Assembly (NCBI RefSeq): GCF_050459865.1
Contig: NZ_JBCMNM010000017.1
Span: forward strand, 106,734-170,733
DNA from: Rummeliibacillus pycnus_B
GTDB lineage: Bacteria > Bacillota > Bacilli > Bacillales_A > Planococcaceae
Direction: 5' to 3'
Length of the DNA stretch: 64,000 nucleotides
Position numbers and translations under genes: made by a program. Of the stretch, positions 7,723 to 17,494 are shown one piece after another (within the stretch, counting starts at the first letter, position 1; each line of letters begins with the position of its first letter). The notes under the pieces are model-generated. The model saw nothing but the letters and a program-made list of their open reading frames with translations. It searched no databases and was not told where the DNA came from.

Positions 7723-10062
7723 ATGAACACAGAACTTCGTCAGGAGCAGGAACGATTGGATAGTGTAATGGAGACGATCAAGGAGCAAATCATCAAGATA
7801 AAAGATGATACAGGCAGTCGTCGAAAAGAAGTGGTAAATATCCGAAAACACTTTTGGGATGAAGTAAAGGTTAACACAGATACTTTTGATGATTATCTCG
7901 AGACAATTATTGGCTTAAGACAACAGGCTCAAAACTTGTCCGTAAGTCAAAGTATCCACAGACACTCCTTCGATAAATTAAATGTATTGCATCGTATGAA
8001 AGAAATACCGTATTTTGGTAGAATTGATTTTCTCGAAAAAGGAACTTCTGAAGTAGAAAGTATCTATATCGGAGTCTCTACGCTTATGGATACAACTGGA
8101 GAGAATTTTCTAATCTACGACTGGCGGGCGCCTATATCAAGTGTTTACTACGATTATTCACCTGGTCCAGCATCTTATGATACACCAGGAGGAATCGTCC
8201 AGGGCTTGTTGGAACAAAAGTGGCAATATATCATCCGTGGTGGAGTCATCGAATCAATGTTTGATACGAATCTTACTATTGGAGATGAGATTTTACAGCA
8301 GGTACTTGGCAAAGGTACAAACAAACATATGCAAAGTATTGTAGCCACCATTCAACGGGAGCAAAATTTGATTATTCGACACGATCGTGGTCGACTACTT
8401 ATTGTTCAAGGTGCTGCTGGTAGTGGCAAGACATCCTCTGCCTTACAGCGAATTGCTTACTTACTATATAAGTATCGAAATAAATTGAAAGCCGATCAAA
8501 TCATTCTATTTTCTCCGAATTCTATGTTTAATAGTTACGTATCCCATGTATTGCCTGAACTTGGTGAAGAAAATATGCAACAGGTAACATTCCAAGAATA
8601 CGTAAATCAACGGTTGAGCAGTTCATTCCAAGTTGAAGATCCTTATAATCAATTGGAATATGTGTTAACTGGAATGGATGACCCCTTCTACCAGACAAGA
8701 ATCTCAAGTATTGAATTCAAGGCATCGAACAGTTTTTTTGAAACAATTAACAAATATAGACAGTCTCTTGAAATATCCGGCATGTTATTTAAAGGAATAA
8801 ATTTCAGAGGTAAAACAATTGTTTCAGCCAAACAAATCATGGATACGTTTTATAGCAGCAACACCTCGCTCCGATTTCAAAACAGGCTTGAGAAATTGAA
8901 AGAATGGTTAAAAATACGAATAGATGAAATTGAAAAACACGAGTTAATAAAGCCATGGGTTCAAGAAGAGATGGAATTGCTTAGCAAAGACGAGTATCAA
9001 AAGGCATTTACTTATTTACAGAAAAAAAGGGGTATTACTGAGGACTCGTTAGATTATTATGAAAACGAGAGCAAATTATTAAGACAAATGATTGTTCGTA
9101 AGAAGTTAAAGCCTCTCCGCAAATGGATACAAACTTTTCGTTTTATCGATTTTATAGGAATATATAAACAGCTTTTCACTGATCCTGCAAGCATCGAATT
9201 GTGGAATACCGAGAAAATTCCTGAAGAGTGGGAAGATATTTGCACTTTGACAATAAAGACACTTAATGAAGGGAAACTGTATTACGAAGATGCTACTCCA
9301 TTTTTGCTTCTGAAAGAGTTGATTCAAGGGTTTGAAACAAATCGCTCAATTAAGCATGTACTTGTAGATGAAGCTCAAGATTACTCATTGTTTCAATTTG
9401 AGTTTTTGAAGCAATTGTTTCCTTCTGCAAAAATGACTGTACTTGGAGATTTTAATCAGGCAATATTTGCCCATGCTAGTGAAATGGTTGATTTTCATAC
9501 ACTTTCTAGCTTGTATGGAAAGGATGAAACGGATACGTTTAACTTGAGCGTAAGCTACAGATCCACAAAACCAATCACTGAATTTACACGTGGACTCATA
9601 CCTGGTGGTGAGCGGATTTCGGCCTTTGAAAGAGATGGTGAGATTCCAGTCTTTACACAAATATCTAATCGTACTGAATTACACAACTCCATAGTTGCCA
9701 AAGTCGAAGAGTTACGGAAGCAGGATTATAATACGATCGCGATCATATGTAAATCTGCTGCCGAAAGCACTGTTGCATATGGATCCCTCAGTGACATCGA
9801 TAATATTAAACTCGTGAAGACAGGTTCAATTGAATATGAACAAGGTGTTGTTGTCATGCCAGCGTATTTGGCAAAAGGTATCGAATTCGACGCAGTCATC
9901 ATATATGATGCATCGGCTCAAGTTTATGGAGATGAAAGTCTTCGTAGGTTGTTCTATACTGCCTGTACGAGAGCTATGCATTATTTGCAGCTGTACAGTA
10001 TAGGTGAACCAAGCCCCTTTTTACAAAACGCTGCACCGGAAAATGTGGTAATTCAAAAATAA
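7723..10062 (+). CDS. helD: HelD-family RNA polymerase-recycling ATPase (UvrD/Rep-like)
   Basis: 779 residues from the ATG at 7723, eight bases after AAGGAG; a GTG nine bases upstream lies inside that ribosome site. The N-terminal coiled coil (about 1-85) is the arm that enters the RNA polymerase secondary channel in characterised HelD proteins. Walker A is GAAGSGKT (230-237) and Walker B is VDEAQDYS (DEAQD at 549-553). The C-terminal 2A lobe has FNLSVSYRST and, near the end, FYTACTRAMHYL. HelD removes stalled RNA polymerase from nucleic acid and can contribute to rifampicin tolerance in some species. It stands alone between two terminators. Confidence 0.9.
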   Translation: MNTELRQEQERLDSVMETIKEQIIKIKDDTGSRRKEVVNIRKHFWDEVKVNTDTFDDYLETIIGLRQQAQNLSVSQSIHRHSFDKLNVLHRMKEIPYFGRIDFLEKGTSEVESIYIGVSTLMDTTGENFLIYDWRAPISSVYYDYSPGPASYDTPGGIVQGLLEQKWQYIIRGGVIESMFDTNLTIGDEILQQVLGKGTNKHMQSIVATIQREQNLIIRHDRGRLLIVQGAAGSGKTSSALQRIAYLLYKYRNKLKADQIILFSPNSMFNSYVSHVLPELGEENMQQVTFQEYVNQRLSSSFQVEDPYNQLEYVLTGMDDPFYQTRISSIEFKASNSFFETINKYRQSLEISGMLFKGINFRGKTIVSAKQIMDTFYSSNTSLRFQNRLEKLKEWLKIRIDEIEKHELIKPWVQEEMELLSKDEYQKAFTYLQKKRGITEDSLDYYENESKLLRQMIVRKKLKPLRKWIQTFRFIDFIGIYKQLFTDPASIELWNTEKIPEEWEDICTLTIKTLNEGKLYYEDATPFLLLKELIQGFETNRSIKHVLVDEAQDYSLFQFEFLKQLFPSAKMTVLGDFNQAIFAHASEMVDFHTLSSLYGKDETDTFNLSVSYRSTKPITEFTRGLIPGGERISAFERDGEIPVFTQISNRTELHNSIVAKVEELRKQDYNTIAIICKSAAESTVAYGSLSDIDNIKLVKTGSIEYEQGVVVMPAYLAKGIEFDAVIIYDASAQVYGDESLRRLFYTACTRAMHYLQLYSIGEPSPFLQNAAPENVVIQK

Positions 10063-10151
10063 AGGTACCATCTACTTGGTTTAAATTATGATCTTTAAAA
10101 AAGTACAGTTAGATATTCAATAAAGCAAGTAAAGAGGAGCTAACCCTCCAG

Positions 10152-10187
10152 GGGCATATATCTTGAAGATATGTGCTTCTTTTTTGT
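10152..10187 (+). terminator. terminator after helD
   Basis: GCATATATCTT pairs with GAAGATATGTGC, followed by CTTCTTTTTT. Confidence 0.8.
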
Positions 10188-10341
10188 ATATAATTCCTAA
10201 TCAATCTAATTTTCATTATTCATTTTTCTATTTTAATCCATTTAAGTTGGTTATTATAAAATTACTGATTTTTTGGATATATAGTATAATAAAACTATCC
10301 GATTCATATTTAGGATAATATTTTTCAAGGGGGCGTTCATT

Positions 10342-10401
10342 ATGAAATTTATTACGTTTTTAATTGCTATTGAATATAAGGAAATAGGGGATATCGTTTA
10401 A
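10342..10401 (+). CDS. candidate 19-codon leader peptide (uORF) before the GNAT gene
   Basis: ATG at 10342 sits eight bases after AAGGGGG, a near-ideal ribosome site, and the ORF runs to TAA at 10399. The peptide is MKFITFLIAIEYKEIGDIV: hydrophobic first half, charged second half. Its last codons contain TAGGGG, which is complementary to a C run just upstream of the next gene's ribosome site. Translation of this ORF could therefore influence the downstream start. This is inference. It might instead be an ordinary small membrane peptide. Confidence 0.4.
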   Translation: MKFITFLIAIEYKEIGDIV

Positions 10402-10445
10402 TTTATTCTTAATAAATACGTTTCCCCCTAACGTTGGAAGGGGAA
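10385..10445 (+). promoter_or_regulatory. candidate mutually exclusive hairpins controlling the GNAT ribosome site
   Basis: Three segments can pair. Segment 1 is TAGGGG (10385-10390, inside the uORF). Segment 2 is TTCCCCCTA (10422-10430). Segment 3 is GGGGAA (10440-10445), the ribosome site of the GNAT gene. Pairing 1:2 leaves the ribosome site free, while 2:3 hides it. This layout resembles translation attenuation at erm and cat genes, but the uORF has no known stalling motif. Confidence 0.35.
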
Positions 10446-10451
10446 TATTAA

Positions 10452-10898
10452 ATGACTAATGTAAAACTTGTAAAGTTAAATCCGGAAAATTGGTATGAGT
10501 GTTGTCAATTAGAAGTTTCAGAAGATCAGTCTAATTTTATCGAACCTAATGCTATTTCAATAATCCAATCGAAATTTGAATCTACTTTAAGAGCATATGC
10601 GATTTATAGTGAAACGAATATGGTTGGCTTTTTAATGTATAATTCTGTTCTTGAGGAATTAGATGGTTATTGGATTTATCGAATTATGATCGATAAAAAA
10701 TGGCAGGGAAAAGGAATTGGAAAGGCCGCTACAAAATTAATGATATCTGAGATAACAAATTTACCAAATGCTAAAAAAATCATAGTAGGCTATCATCCAG
10801 ATAATTTAGGTGCGCATAAATTATATGAGAGTTTAGGGTTTGAAGATAATGGTGACCGTTTCGGAAAAGAAATGGCGGTTATTAAATATTTAAAATAG
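10452..10898 (+). CDS. GNAT N-acetyltransferase, BltD/spermidine-acetyltransferase-like
   Basis: 148 residues. The acetyl-CoA pyrophosphate loop is QGKGIGKA (85-92), preceded by the beta-4 strand WIYRIMIDKKW. The C-terminus has the GNAT LYESLGFEDNG signature. Arrangement and motifs resemble polyamine acetyltransferases such as BltD, whose usual role is to acetylate spermidine. That substrate is inferred. The ATG follows GGAAGGGGA by eight bases, and this ribosome site can be sequestered in a hairpin. A terminator follows. Confidence 0.8.
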   Translation: MTNVKLVKLNPENWYECCQLEVSEDQSNFIEPNAISIIQSKFESTLRAYAIYSETNMVGFLMYNSVLEELDGYWIYRIMIDKKWQGKGIGKAATKLMISEITNLPNAKKIIVGYHPDNLGAHKLYESLGFEDNGDRFGKEMAVIKYLK

Positions 10899-10925
10899 AA
10901 GAATCTTAAATAGTTAAATAATTGA

Positions 10926-10963
10926 TAGAAAAGAACTGACTAAAATCATAGTTCTTTTCTATC
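10926..10963 (+). terminator. terminator after the GNAT gene
   Basis: TAGAAAAGAACT pairs with AGTTCTTTTCTA around a TAAAATCAT-type loop. Confidence 0.75.
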
Positions 10964-11005
10964 TCAAAACCTAGTTCTTGATTACTCATGAGGGAGGATC
11001 TATCT

Positions 11006-12002
<997 letters not shown>

Positions 12003-12046
12003 CCGAAATTAAAAGAGAATTGTTAATCAAGTAACTGGGGGGAATT

Positions 12047-12229
12047 ATGAGTACTTTTAGCTCTATAGTTATTTACATAGTTAGCTTATTTATACTTTAT
12101 ATAGTTATAGAAACAGCTGTTAGAAGAGGTATTAACAGCTCAATAATTGGTAAGGTACTGGAGAAAAAGATAGAAATTAAAGAAGAAAAGAAAAAATCAT
12201 TTTTTGATAGTGATTTAGATGAAGATTGA
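12047..12229 (+). CDS. small single-TM protein of 60 residues
   Basis: One N-terminal membrane segment (about 5-24) is followed by a highly charged tail with KKIEIKEEKKKSFF and an acidic end DSDLDED. ATG follows ACTGGGGGGAATT, a strong ribosome site. No family is recognised. It sits 54 bp before fosB. Confidence 0.6.
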   Translation: MSTFSSIVIYIVSLFILYIVIETAVRRGINSSIIGKVLEKKIEIKEEKKKSFFDSDLDED

Positions 12230-12283
12230 GATAGTCCTTTTCAATTAACGGGGGCATTTAAAAGATTATTATAAGGAGAACCT

Positions 12284-12706
12284 ATGCAAATTAAGGGCTT
12301 AAATCATTTTTTATTTTCTGTATCTGATTTAGAAAAATCTATTGAATTTTACCAGTCTGTATTTGAAGCTCGATTACTTGTAAAAGGGAAAACGACAGCT
12401 TATTTTGATTTAAATGGTATGTGGTTAGCTTTAAATGTAGAAAAAGATATTCCACGTAATGAGATACATCAATCCTACACACATATTGCTTTCTCTATTG
12501 ATGAAGAAGATTACGAAAAAACCTTAGAGAAACTAAAAATACTAAAAGTTCACTTATTACCTTGTCGTATAAGAGACGAAAAAGATAAGAAATCTATTTA
12601 TTTTACCGACCCAGACGGACATAAATTTGAATTTCATACAGGAACATTACAAGATAGATTGTCCTACTACAAAGAAGAAAAGAAACATATGCTATTTTTT
12701 GAATAA
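12284..12706 (+). CDS. fosB: FosB metallothiol transferase (fosfomycin resistance)
   Basis: 140 residues, the full FosB length. Metal ligands are visible as H8 (GLNH), H67 (SYTHIAF) and E116 (KFEFH). The C-terminal GTLQDRLSYY is diagnostic of FosB. The enzyme adds a thiol, mainly bacillithiol, to the epoxide of fosfomycin in the cytosol. The residue equivalent to Cys9 of staphylococcal FosB appears to be Leu here (NHFLFS). A good ribosome site (AAGGAGAACCT) precedes the ATG. The gene is a chromosomal intrinsic-resistance type in Bacillus relatives. Confidence 0.92.
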   Translation: MQIKGLNHFLFSVSDLEKSIEFYQSVFEARLLVKGKTTAYFDLNGMWLALNVEKDIPRNEIHQSYTHIAFSIDEEDYEKTLEKLKILKVHLLPCRIRDEKDKKSIYFTDPDGHKFEFHTGTLQDRLSYYKEEKKHMLFFE

Positions 12707-12896
12707 GGGTTTTATTATAAATTATTCTTTTTCATAATTAATTCGGTTAGACGGTTAACAGGAATGTCAAGTACTAATCAATTAACAATGATATAAAAAC
12801 GTAATGTAAAAAAGCAGGAATAATAGATTATTAACTATTTAAAATAATCTATTTTTAAGATAAAATATTACCAATATTGAAGTAGGGAGATTAACT

Positions 12897-13418
12897 ATGA
12901 AAAAAATTATATCTATATTCACGGGTGTTTGTTTATTATTGTTTTTCATAAGTACAAATGCCACAACTTCTCAAGCAATAAGTTATGACAAAGCTTATGC
13001 TAATCAAACAATTGTTGTAAAATCCTCTCCGGGGACGTCTTATAAAACTATAGGTAAAATAAAAGCAGGTAGTGTTGTTAAAGTTTATGGTGGTGTGGCA
13101 ATTGGGAAAGACCAATATGACTGGCCAAGCTATAAACAATATGGTTGGTCTAAAATTAAATATAAAAATAAAACTGCTTATGTTAAAACAAGTCAATTAA
13201 GTTTTGCTAATCCATATGCATGGGCCCCTGGAATTAAAACTAAAACATTAAATGAAATAAAGAAAAATTATGTCTCAAAAGGAGATAAAACAAAACTAGA
13301 AAAAGCTTATGTTACGGATGGACAAGGATACTATATTTATTACATTAAATATGGTGGAAAAGGAAGCTGGATACAACTTGAAGTAATCAACTGTAAAACA
13401 GGTTGGTATCATGGCTAA
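12897..13418 (+). CDS. secreted protein with bacterial SH3-like domain
   Basis: 173 residues. The signal peptide (1-27) ends TSQA. An SH3b-like domain (about 35-100) includes IVVKSSPGTSYKTIGKIKAG and YVKTSQL, which are usual for cell-wall-binding SH3 domains. The C-terminal 70 residues are lysine and tyrosine rich with no recognised catalytic motif, so it is probably a wall-associated, non-enzymatic protein. ATG follows AGGGAG. A long terminator follows. Confidence 0.75.
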   Translation: MKKIISIFTGVCLLLFFISTNATTSQAISYDKAYANQTIVVKSSPGTSYKTIGKIKAGSVVKVYGGVAIGKDQYDWPSYKQYGWSKIKYKNKTAYVKTSQLSFANPYAWAPGIKTKTLNEIKKNYVSKGDKTKLEKAYVTDGQGYYIYYIKYGGKGSWIQLEVINCKTGWYHG

Positions 13419-13439
13419 TATAATTAACTAAGGTTAAAA

Positions 13440-13481
13440 CAAAAGAAGGAAATAAATCTTTGGATTTATTTTCTTCTTTTG
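13440..13481. terminator. bidirectional terminator
   Basis: AAAAGAAGGAAATAAATC pairs with GATTTATTTTCTTCTTTT around a TTTG loop, between convergent genes. Confidence 0.85.
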
Positions 13482-13506
13482 CGTCTATCTTCACATATCA
13501 ATCGAG

Positions 13507-14658
13507 CTATTTCTCCATAAACTCTGCAATCACTTCATTCGCCAATTTTGTTTGGATAACGTCTGACATTGGTGGGTTATACAAACCTGCCCGGACATTT
13601 AGGTAGTAACGATGCATTGGGTTTGACTCAGATAATGCTCTTGCACCTACAATTCGCATTGCACGATCAACTACCTTCATGGCTGCATTTGTAACCTCTA
13701 TTTTTGTTACATCAAGTGGTTCTTTAAATGCTGTTTTATCCTTGCATTGTTCATAGCGTTCAACAGTTCCGTAAAGCATGTGTCTTGCAGTTGTTAGTGT
13801 AAGTTCCATTTCACCAATCAATTGTTTAATATTGGGAGCTTCTGCAATTGGATTTCCAAGTGATGAAGGGATGTAGGAAGTCGCAAATTTTAAAGCGTAA
13901 TTTCTTGCTGCTTTCGCAATTCCGATGTAACAAGCGGGAATATGCAATAACCAACCTTTTGCTGCTTTAAGTTGAGATGTTTTTGTCTGCAGGACGTATG
14001 TATTTGGTACACGAACATGATCCAAAATCACTGTTTGACTAGCTGTACCTCTCATTGCTAAAGAATCCCATGAATCTTTTAATGAAATGCCTTTTAAATT
14101 ACTTGGAACTAATATCATTTCAACTTCATTATTTTCATTTGTCGCAGTAATAATAAAATGAGTTAATGCTGGAGCAGCAGTTGTAAAAATTTTCTCGCCC
14201 GTAATAACAAGTTCTTCACCATTACGTACAACAGTTGTTCTCGGAAGTGCTCCACGTGTAGGGCTGCCGGCATTGTTTTCGGATGCAGCTGTATTAACTA
14301 GCCCTCCATTTTCAATTGCTCCCAATAAAACGTTTGCTGCATCAGAATTCCAGTGCTGACTTTCTACATATTCTAAAATCGTACCGTTCGTCCATCCAAT
14401 AGACAAAGCTGTAGACCCGCATCCTTCAGCAATTGCTTCTTGCGCTAAAATATATTCATATAGTCCTAGACCTTGACCCCCATACTCTGTTGGCAATGTT
14501 AATTTAGAATAATTAATATTTATTAGATTTTTAATATTTTCAAATGGAAATGATCCAGGTGTATCTAATTCTGGTTCTCGTTTTTGAAAAATTGGAATGA
14601 GTTGATCAATTTTAGCAATTAAATCTCGTTGTTTTTCTGTTCGAATAAAACTGTCCAT
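13507..14658 (-). CDS. acyl-CoA dehydrogenase-fold flavoprotein (YdbM-like)
   Basis: 383 residues with the three acyl-CoA dehydrogenase domains. The N-terminal helices are followed by a beta domain with ITGEKIFTTAAPALTHFI, and then a C-terminal helical bundle. Classical enzymes carry a catalytic glutamate in a YEGT-type motif near the C-terminus. Here the matching region reads GLYNPPMSDVI (about 358-368), with no Glu. That pattern fits the YdbM-type subgroup and flavin monooxygenase relatives better than beta-oxidation enzymes. ATG follows GGAGG by seven bases. Monocistronic; substrate unknown. Confidence 0.82.
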   Translation of the reverse strand: MDSFIRTEKQRDLIAKIDQLIPIFQKREPELDTPGSFPFENIKNLININYSKLTLPTEYGGQGLGLYEYILAQEAIAEGCGSTALSIGWTNGTILEYVESQHWNSDAANVLLGAIENGGLVNTAASENNAGSPTRGALPRTTVVRNGEELVITGEKIFTTAAPALTHFIITATNENNEVEMILVPSNLKGISLKDSWDSLAMRGTASQTVILDHVRVPNTYVLQTKTSQLKAAKGWLLHIPACYIGIAKAARNYALKFATSYIPSSLGNPIAEAPNIKQLIGEMELTLTTARHMLYGTVERYEQCKDKTAFKEPLDVTKIEVTNAAMKVVDRAMRIVGARALSESNPMHRYYLNVRAGLYNPPMSDVIQTKLANEVIAEFMEK

Positions 14659-14813
14659 ATTAACGCCTCCATCTCTTTATCTTTATAATACATCTTATTC
14701 CTATTTCTTTTCTATGAAAAGACAGAAATTTGTAGAAAACCAAGAAAGCTTATTGGGACTTTAGAAAATAGTATGGTATCATAAATTGAAATTGTCTCGA
14801 AAGGAAGATATTT

Positions 14814-15455
14814 ATGAAATCTCCATTTACATTTATACATTCAGCTCCTAGGGATATGGAGCATGGCAAATTATATCCAGCAGTTTTCCTAATGCATGGT
14901 ATGGGAAGTAATGAACAAGATCTGCCTGGATTACTTGATGAAATTAAAGAACAATGTCATATTTTTAGCCTGCAAGGTCCGATTCTTCAACCACCAGGTT
15001 ATGCTTTTTTCACTATCGAAGAATTTGGAAAACCACATCGAATTGTATTTGACCAAGTCATTATTCATATTATGAATTTTATCGAAGAAGCCATTACCGA
15101 ATACCCGATTGATGCAGAGAAAGTCTTTTTGATGGGCTTCAGCCAAGGCGCGATCTTATCAAAATCTTTAGCTGTAGCAATGGGTAAAGAAAAATTAGCG
15201 GGAATTGTTGCTTTAAGCGGATATACTCCTGATTTTGTTAAAAACGAATATAGTAAACACTCTGTTAAGGATATGCCTATATTCATCTCACATGGCACAA
15301 TGGACATGGTACTTCCATTCCAATGGGGTGAAGCTAGTCGTGATTTATTCACAGAACAAGGTGCAAATGTAACGTTTAAGCAATTTGAAGACGGACACGG
15401 TGTAACACCTGAAGTTCAGCAAGCACTCATTACATTTTTAAAAGAACAGATGTAA
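14814..15455 (+). CDS. alpha/beta hydrolase, phospholipase/carboxylesterase family
   Basis: 213 residues. The oxyanion region is LMHGMGSNEQD, the nucleophile elbow GFSQG (S110), the acid D164 (GTMDMVLP) and the histidine H195 (EDGHGV). There is no signal peptide, so it is cytosolic. The family hydrolyses short acyl esters and lysophospholipids. ATG follows AAGGAAG. It is divergent from the acyl-CoA-dehydrogenase-like gene and ends in its own terminator before the trp operon. Confidence 0.87.
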   Translation: MKSPFTFIHSAPRDMEHGKLYPAVFLMHGMGSNEQDLPGLLDEIKEQCHIFSLQGPILQPPGYAFFTIEEFGKPHRIVFDQVIIHIMNFIEEAITEYPIDAEKVFLMGFSQGAILSKSLAVAMGKEKLAGIVALSGYTPDFVKNEYSKHSVKDMPIFISHGTMDMVLPFQWGEASRDLFTEQGANVTFKQFEDGHGVTPEVQQALITFLKEQM

Positions 15456-15468
15456 AATTCAATACTTC

Positions 15469-15506
15469 TTAAAAACTATTTTCTTAAGGGAAAATAGTTT
15501 TTTTAT
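15469..15506 (+). terminator. terminator after the esterase gene
   Basis: AAAAACTATTTTC pairs with GAAAATAGTTTTT, followed by more Ts. Confidence 0.85.
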
Positions 15507-15698
15507 TTATAGAATGTTTTATCATACAAGTTTCATTTTGACATACATATAATTACATAATTTTGTACTTTAATATTTTTTACATTTTGTTGATTTGTGG
15601 CAAAGGAAATATGAGTATGTCTAAGAGTAGATTCTTCATATTTCATCACATGAACTAACTAACTGGAAAATATTCGCCAATTTTATTGCAAATAATTG

Positions 15699-15727
15699 TT
15701 GACAATTGAAATGATTATCTTTAAGAT
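15699..15727 (+). promoter_or_regulatory. sigma-A promoter of the trp operon
   Basis: A perfect -35 TTGACA (15699-15704), a 17-bp spacer and TAAGAT (15722-15727). It lies about 95 bp before the recognisable T-box stem I, leaving an unassigned leader segment at 15735-15820. Confidence 0.65.
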
Positions 15728-15820
15728 TACAATAAATAATTGGTTCGAAGGGGTAGCAACTTCGGTAGCGAGGTTGGCCTTATGAGTTGAGATTAGAAAA
15801 GTTGAGTATAGCCGAGAAAT

Positions 15821-16059
15821 TGAAGAATAAGAGTAGTAGCATATTCTATATTGTTTAGAGAGTCAGCGGTTGGTGCAAGCTGATCAATGTGGTATGTGAA
15901 TGGACTTATGAGAGCATCTGTCAACACTTTTGTTAGTAGCAGATGACGACTAATCCTCGTTACGGATAGTTAAGCGGAAGTATTTATACTTCAACTTGAG
16001 GTGGCAACGCGGTATACATCGTCCTCATGAAAGATTTTTCTTTCATGAGGACTTTTTTT
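15821..16059 (+). promoter_or_regulatory. T-box leader (tRNA-Trp) controlling trpEDCFBA
   Basis: Stem I begins at GAATAAGAGTAGTA, with the distal AGAGAG region, and closes with CTTAT. The specifier in GTGAA-TGG-AC is TGG (15901-15903), the Trp codon. The conserved T-box GAGGTGGCAACGCGG (15998-16012) has TGGC, which pairs with a tRNA ending GCCA; tRNA-Trp normally has G at the discriminator. A terminator follows (16021-16052 plus T run). Uncharged tRNA-Trp should stabilise the antiterminator and switch the operon on. B. subtilis uses TRAP here instead. Confidence 0.93.
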
Positions 16060-16098
16060 ATTTTCAACCATCGACCATGAATAGGAGTTGATTATTTG

Positions 16099-17472
16099 AT
16101 GATAAAGCAAGCAAGTTACCGTACAACAATGAAGAAGATTAATAGTGAATTGTTAACACCTATTTTAATTTTTCAAAGGTTAAAAGGTAAGCGTAAATTT
16201 TTACTCGAATCAGATTCAAAATTTAAGGATTCTGGTAGATACTCGATTATTGGAGTAAACCCTATTAAATCATACAGTGGAAGTGGTAATACTTTAATCG
16301 AAAAACAATTCCATTCTGGAAAAGAGTATCGCTACGAAGGAGATTTACTTACGCTTTTAAAACGAGTTATGCCTAGAATTATTGGACCATCCGAATTTCC
16401 ATTTACAGGTGGTGCCGTTGGATATATTTCTTATGATGCAAAAATCAAATCACGTCATCAAAATACAATGCAAATCCCAAGTGTACATTTCTATATTTAT
16501 GAAACGATTTTAGTATTTGATCATTTGAAGGATGAAGTGACAATAATTCATACTGAGGTAAATCCTGAACAACAAAAAATAGATTTAGAACGTATCATTA
16601 TTGAAATTCAAACACCTTCTACTGTTATACAAGATGAAGAATACCAACTTTCACCGTTTTCAAGTGAACTGTCAAAAGAGCGATTTATCGAACAAATTGA
16701 AAAAGCAAAAGAATATATTCAAAAAGATGAAATCGATCAAATCGTATTATCTAGATCTCAATTAGCCGATTTTAGAGGAAATCCATTTTCTATATACAGA
16801 AAATTAAGAAAACAAAATCCGTCACCATATATGTATTATATGGATTTTGACGATCATATCGTTCTGGGAACTTCTCCAGAAAGCCTTATTAAAGTAACAA
16901 ATGAAGTTATTTCAACAAACCCTGTTGGCGGAACAAGAAAAAGAGGAAAAACAGAAGAAGAGGATCAACTTCTTGCCAAAGAGCTTCTTAATAACAAGAA
17001 AGAGCAACAGGAACATTCCATGTTAGTAGAAGTTGCAAAAAATGATTTATTAGAAGTAACAATGCCTGGAACATTACAGGTGAAACAATATATGAAACTT
17101 GAGCGATTTGAACATGTTATGCATTTAGTCTCTTCTCTTCAGGGTAAGCTTTCACCTTTGTATCACTCATTAGATGTTTTAATGTCTACATTCCCAGCAG
17201 GCGCCATTACAGGATACCCGAAAGAAAAAGCAATTGAGCTGATTGATCAAATAGAAACATCACATCGGAATATATTTGGTGGAGCGATTGGCTATATAGG
17301 TTTTAATGGTAATATCGATTTCGCTATCACAATTCGCTCTATGCTAATAAAAAATGGTATCGCGCACATTCAATCCGGTGCTGGAATTGTAAAGGATTCA
17401 ATTCCCGAAAGAGAATTGAATGAGACAATCGATAAAACAAAATCCTTAACTGTATTATCAAACGTTGAGTAG
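16099..17472 (+). CDS. trpE: anthranilate synthase component I
   Basis: Converts chorismate plus ammonia or glutamine to anthranilate, the first step of tryptophan synthesis. About 457 residues, somewhat shorter than typical TrpE (about 500). The Trp feedback-site motif FLLESDSKF is near the N-terminus. The chorismate-binding core contains NPVGGTRKRGKTEEED, EHSMLVEVAKND and AGAITGYPKEKA. An in-frame TTG sits at 16096; I chose the ATG, but AGGAG lies 8 bases from the TTG and 11 from the ATG, so the start is ambiguous. No trpG lies in the operon. The amidotransferase is presumably the shared PabA elsewhere. Confidence 0.94.
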   Translation: MIKQASYRTTMKKINSELLTPILIFQRLKGKRKFLLESDSKFKDSGRYSIIGVNPIKSYSGSGNTLIEKQFHSGKEYRYEGDLLTLLKRVMPRIIGPSEFPFTGGAVGYISYDAKIKSRHQNTMQIPSVHFYIYETILVFDHLKDEVTIIHTEVNPEQQKIDLERIIIEIQTPSTVIQDEEYQLSPFSSELSKERFIEQIEKAKEYIQKDEIDQIVLSRSQLADFRGNPFSIYRKLRKQNPSPYMYYMDFDDHIVLGTSPESLIKVTNEVISTNPVGGTRKRGKTEEEDQLLAKELLNNKKEQQEHSMLVEVAKNDLLEVTMPGTLQVKQYMKLERFEHVMHLVSSLQGKLSPLYHSLDVLMSTFPAGAITGYPKEKAIELIDQIETSHRNIFGGAIGYIGFNGNIDFAITIRSMLIKNGIAHIQSGAGIVKDSIPERELNETIDKTKSLTVLSNVE

Positions 17473-17494
17473 AGATGAGATAGGAGAGATGAGC

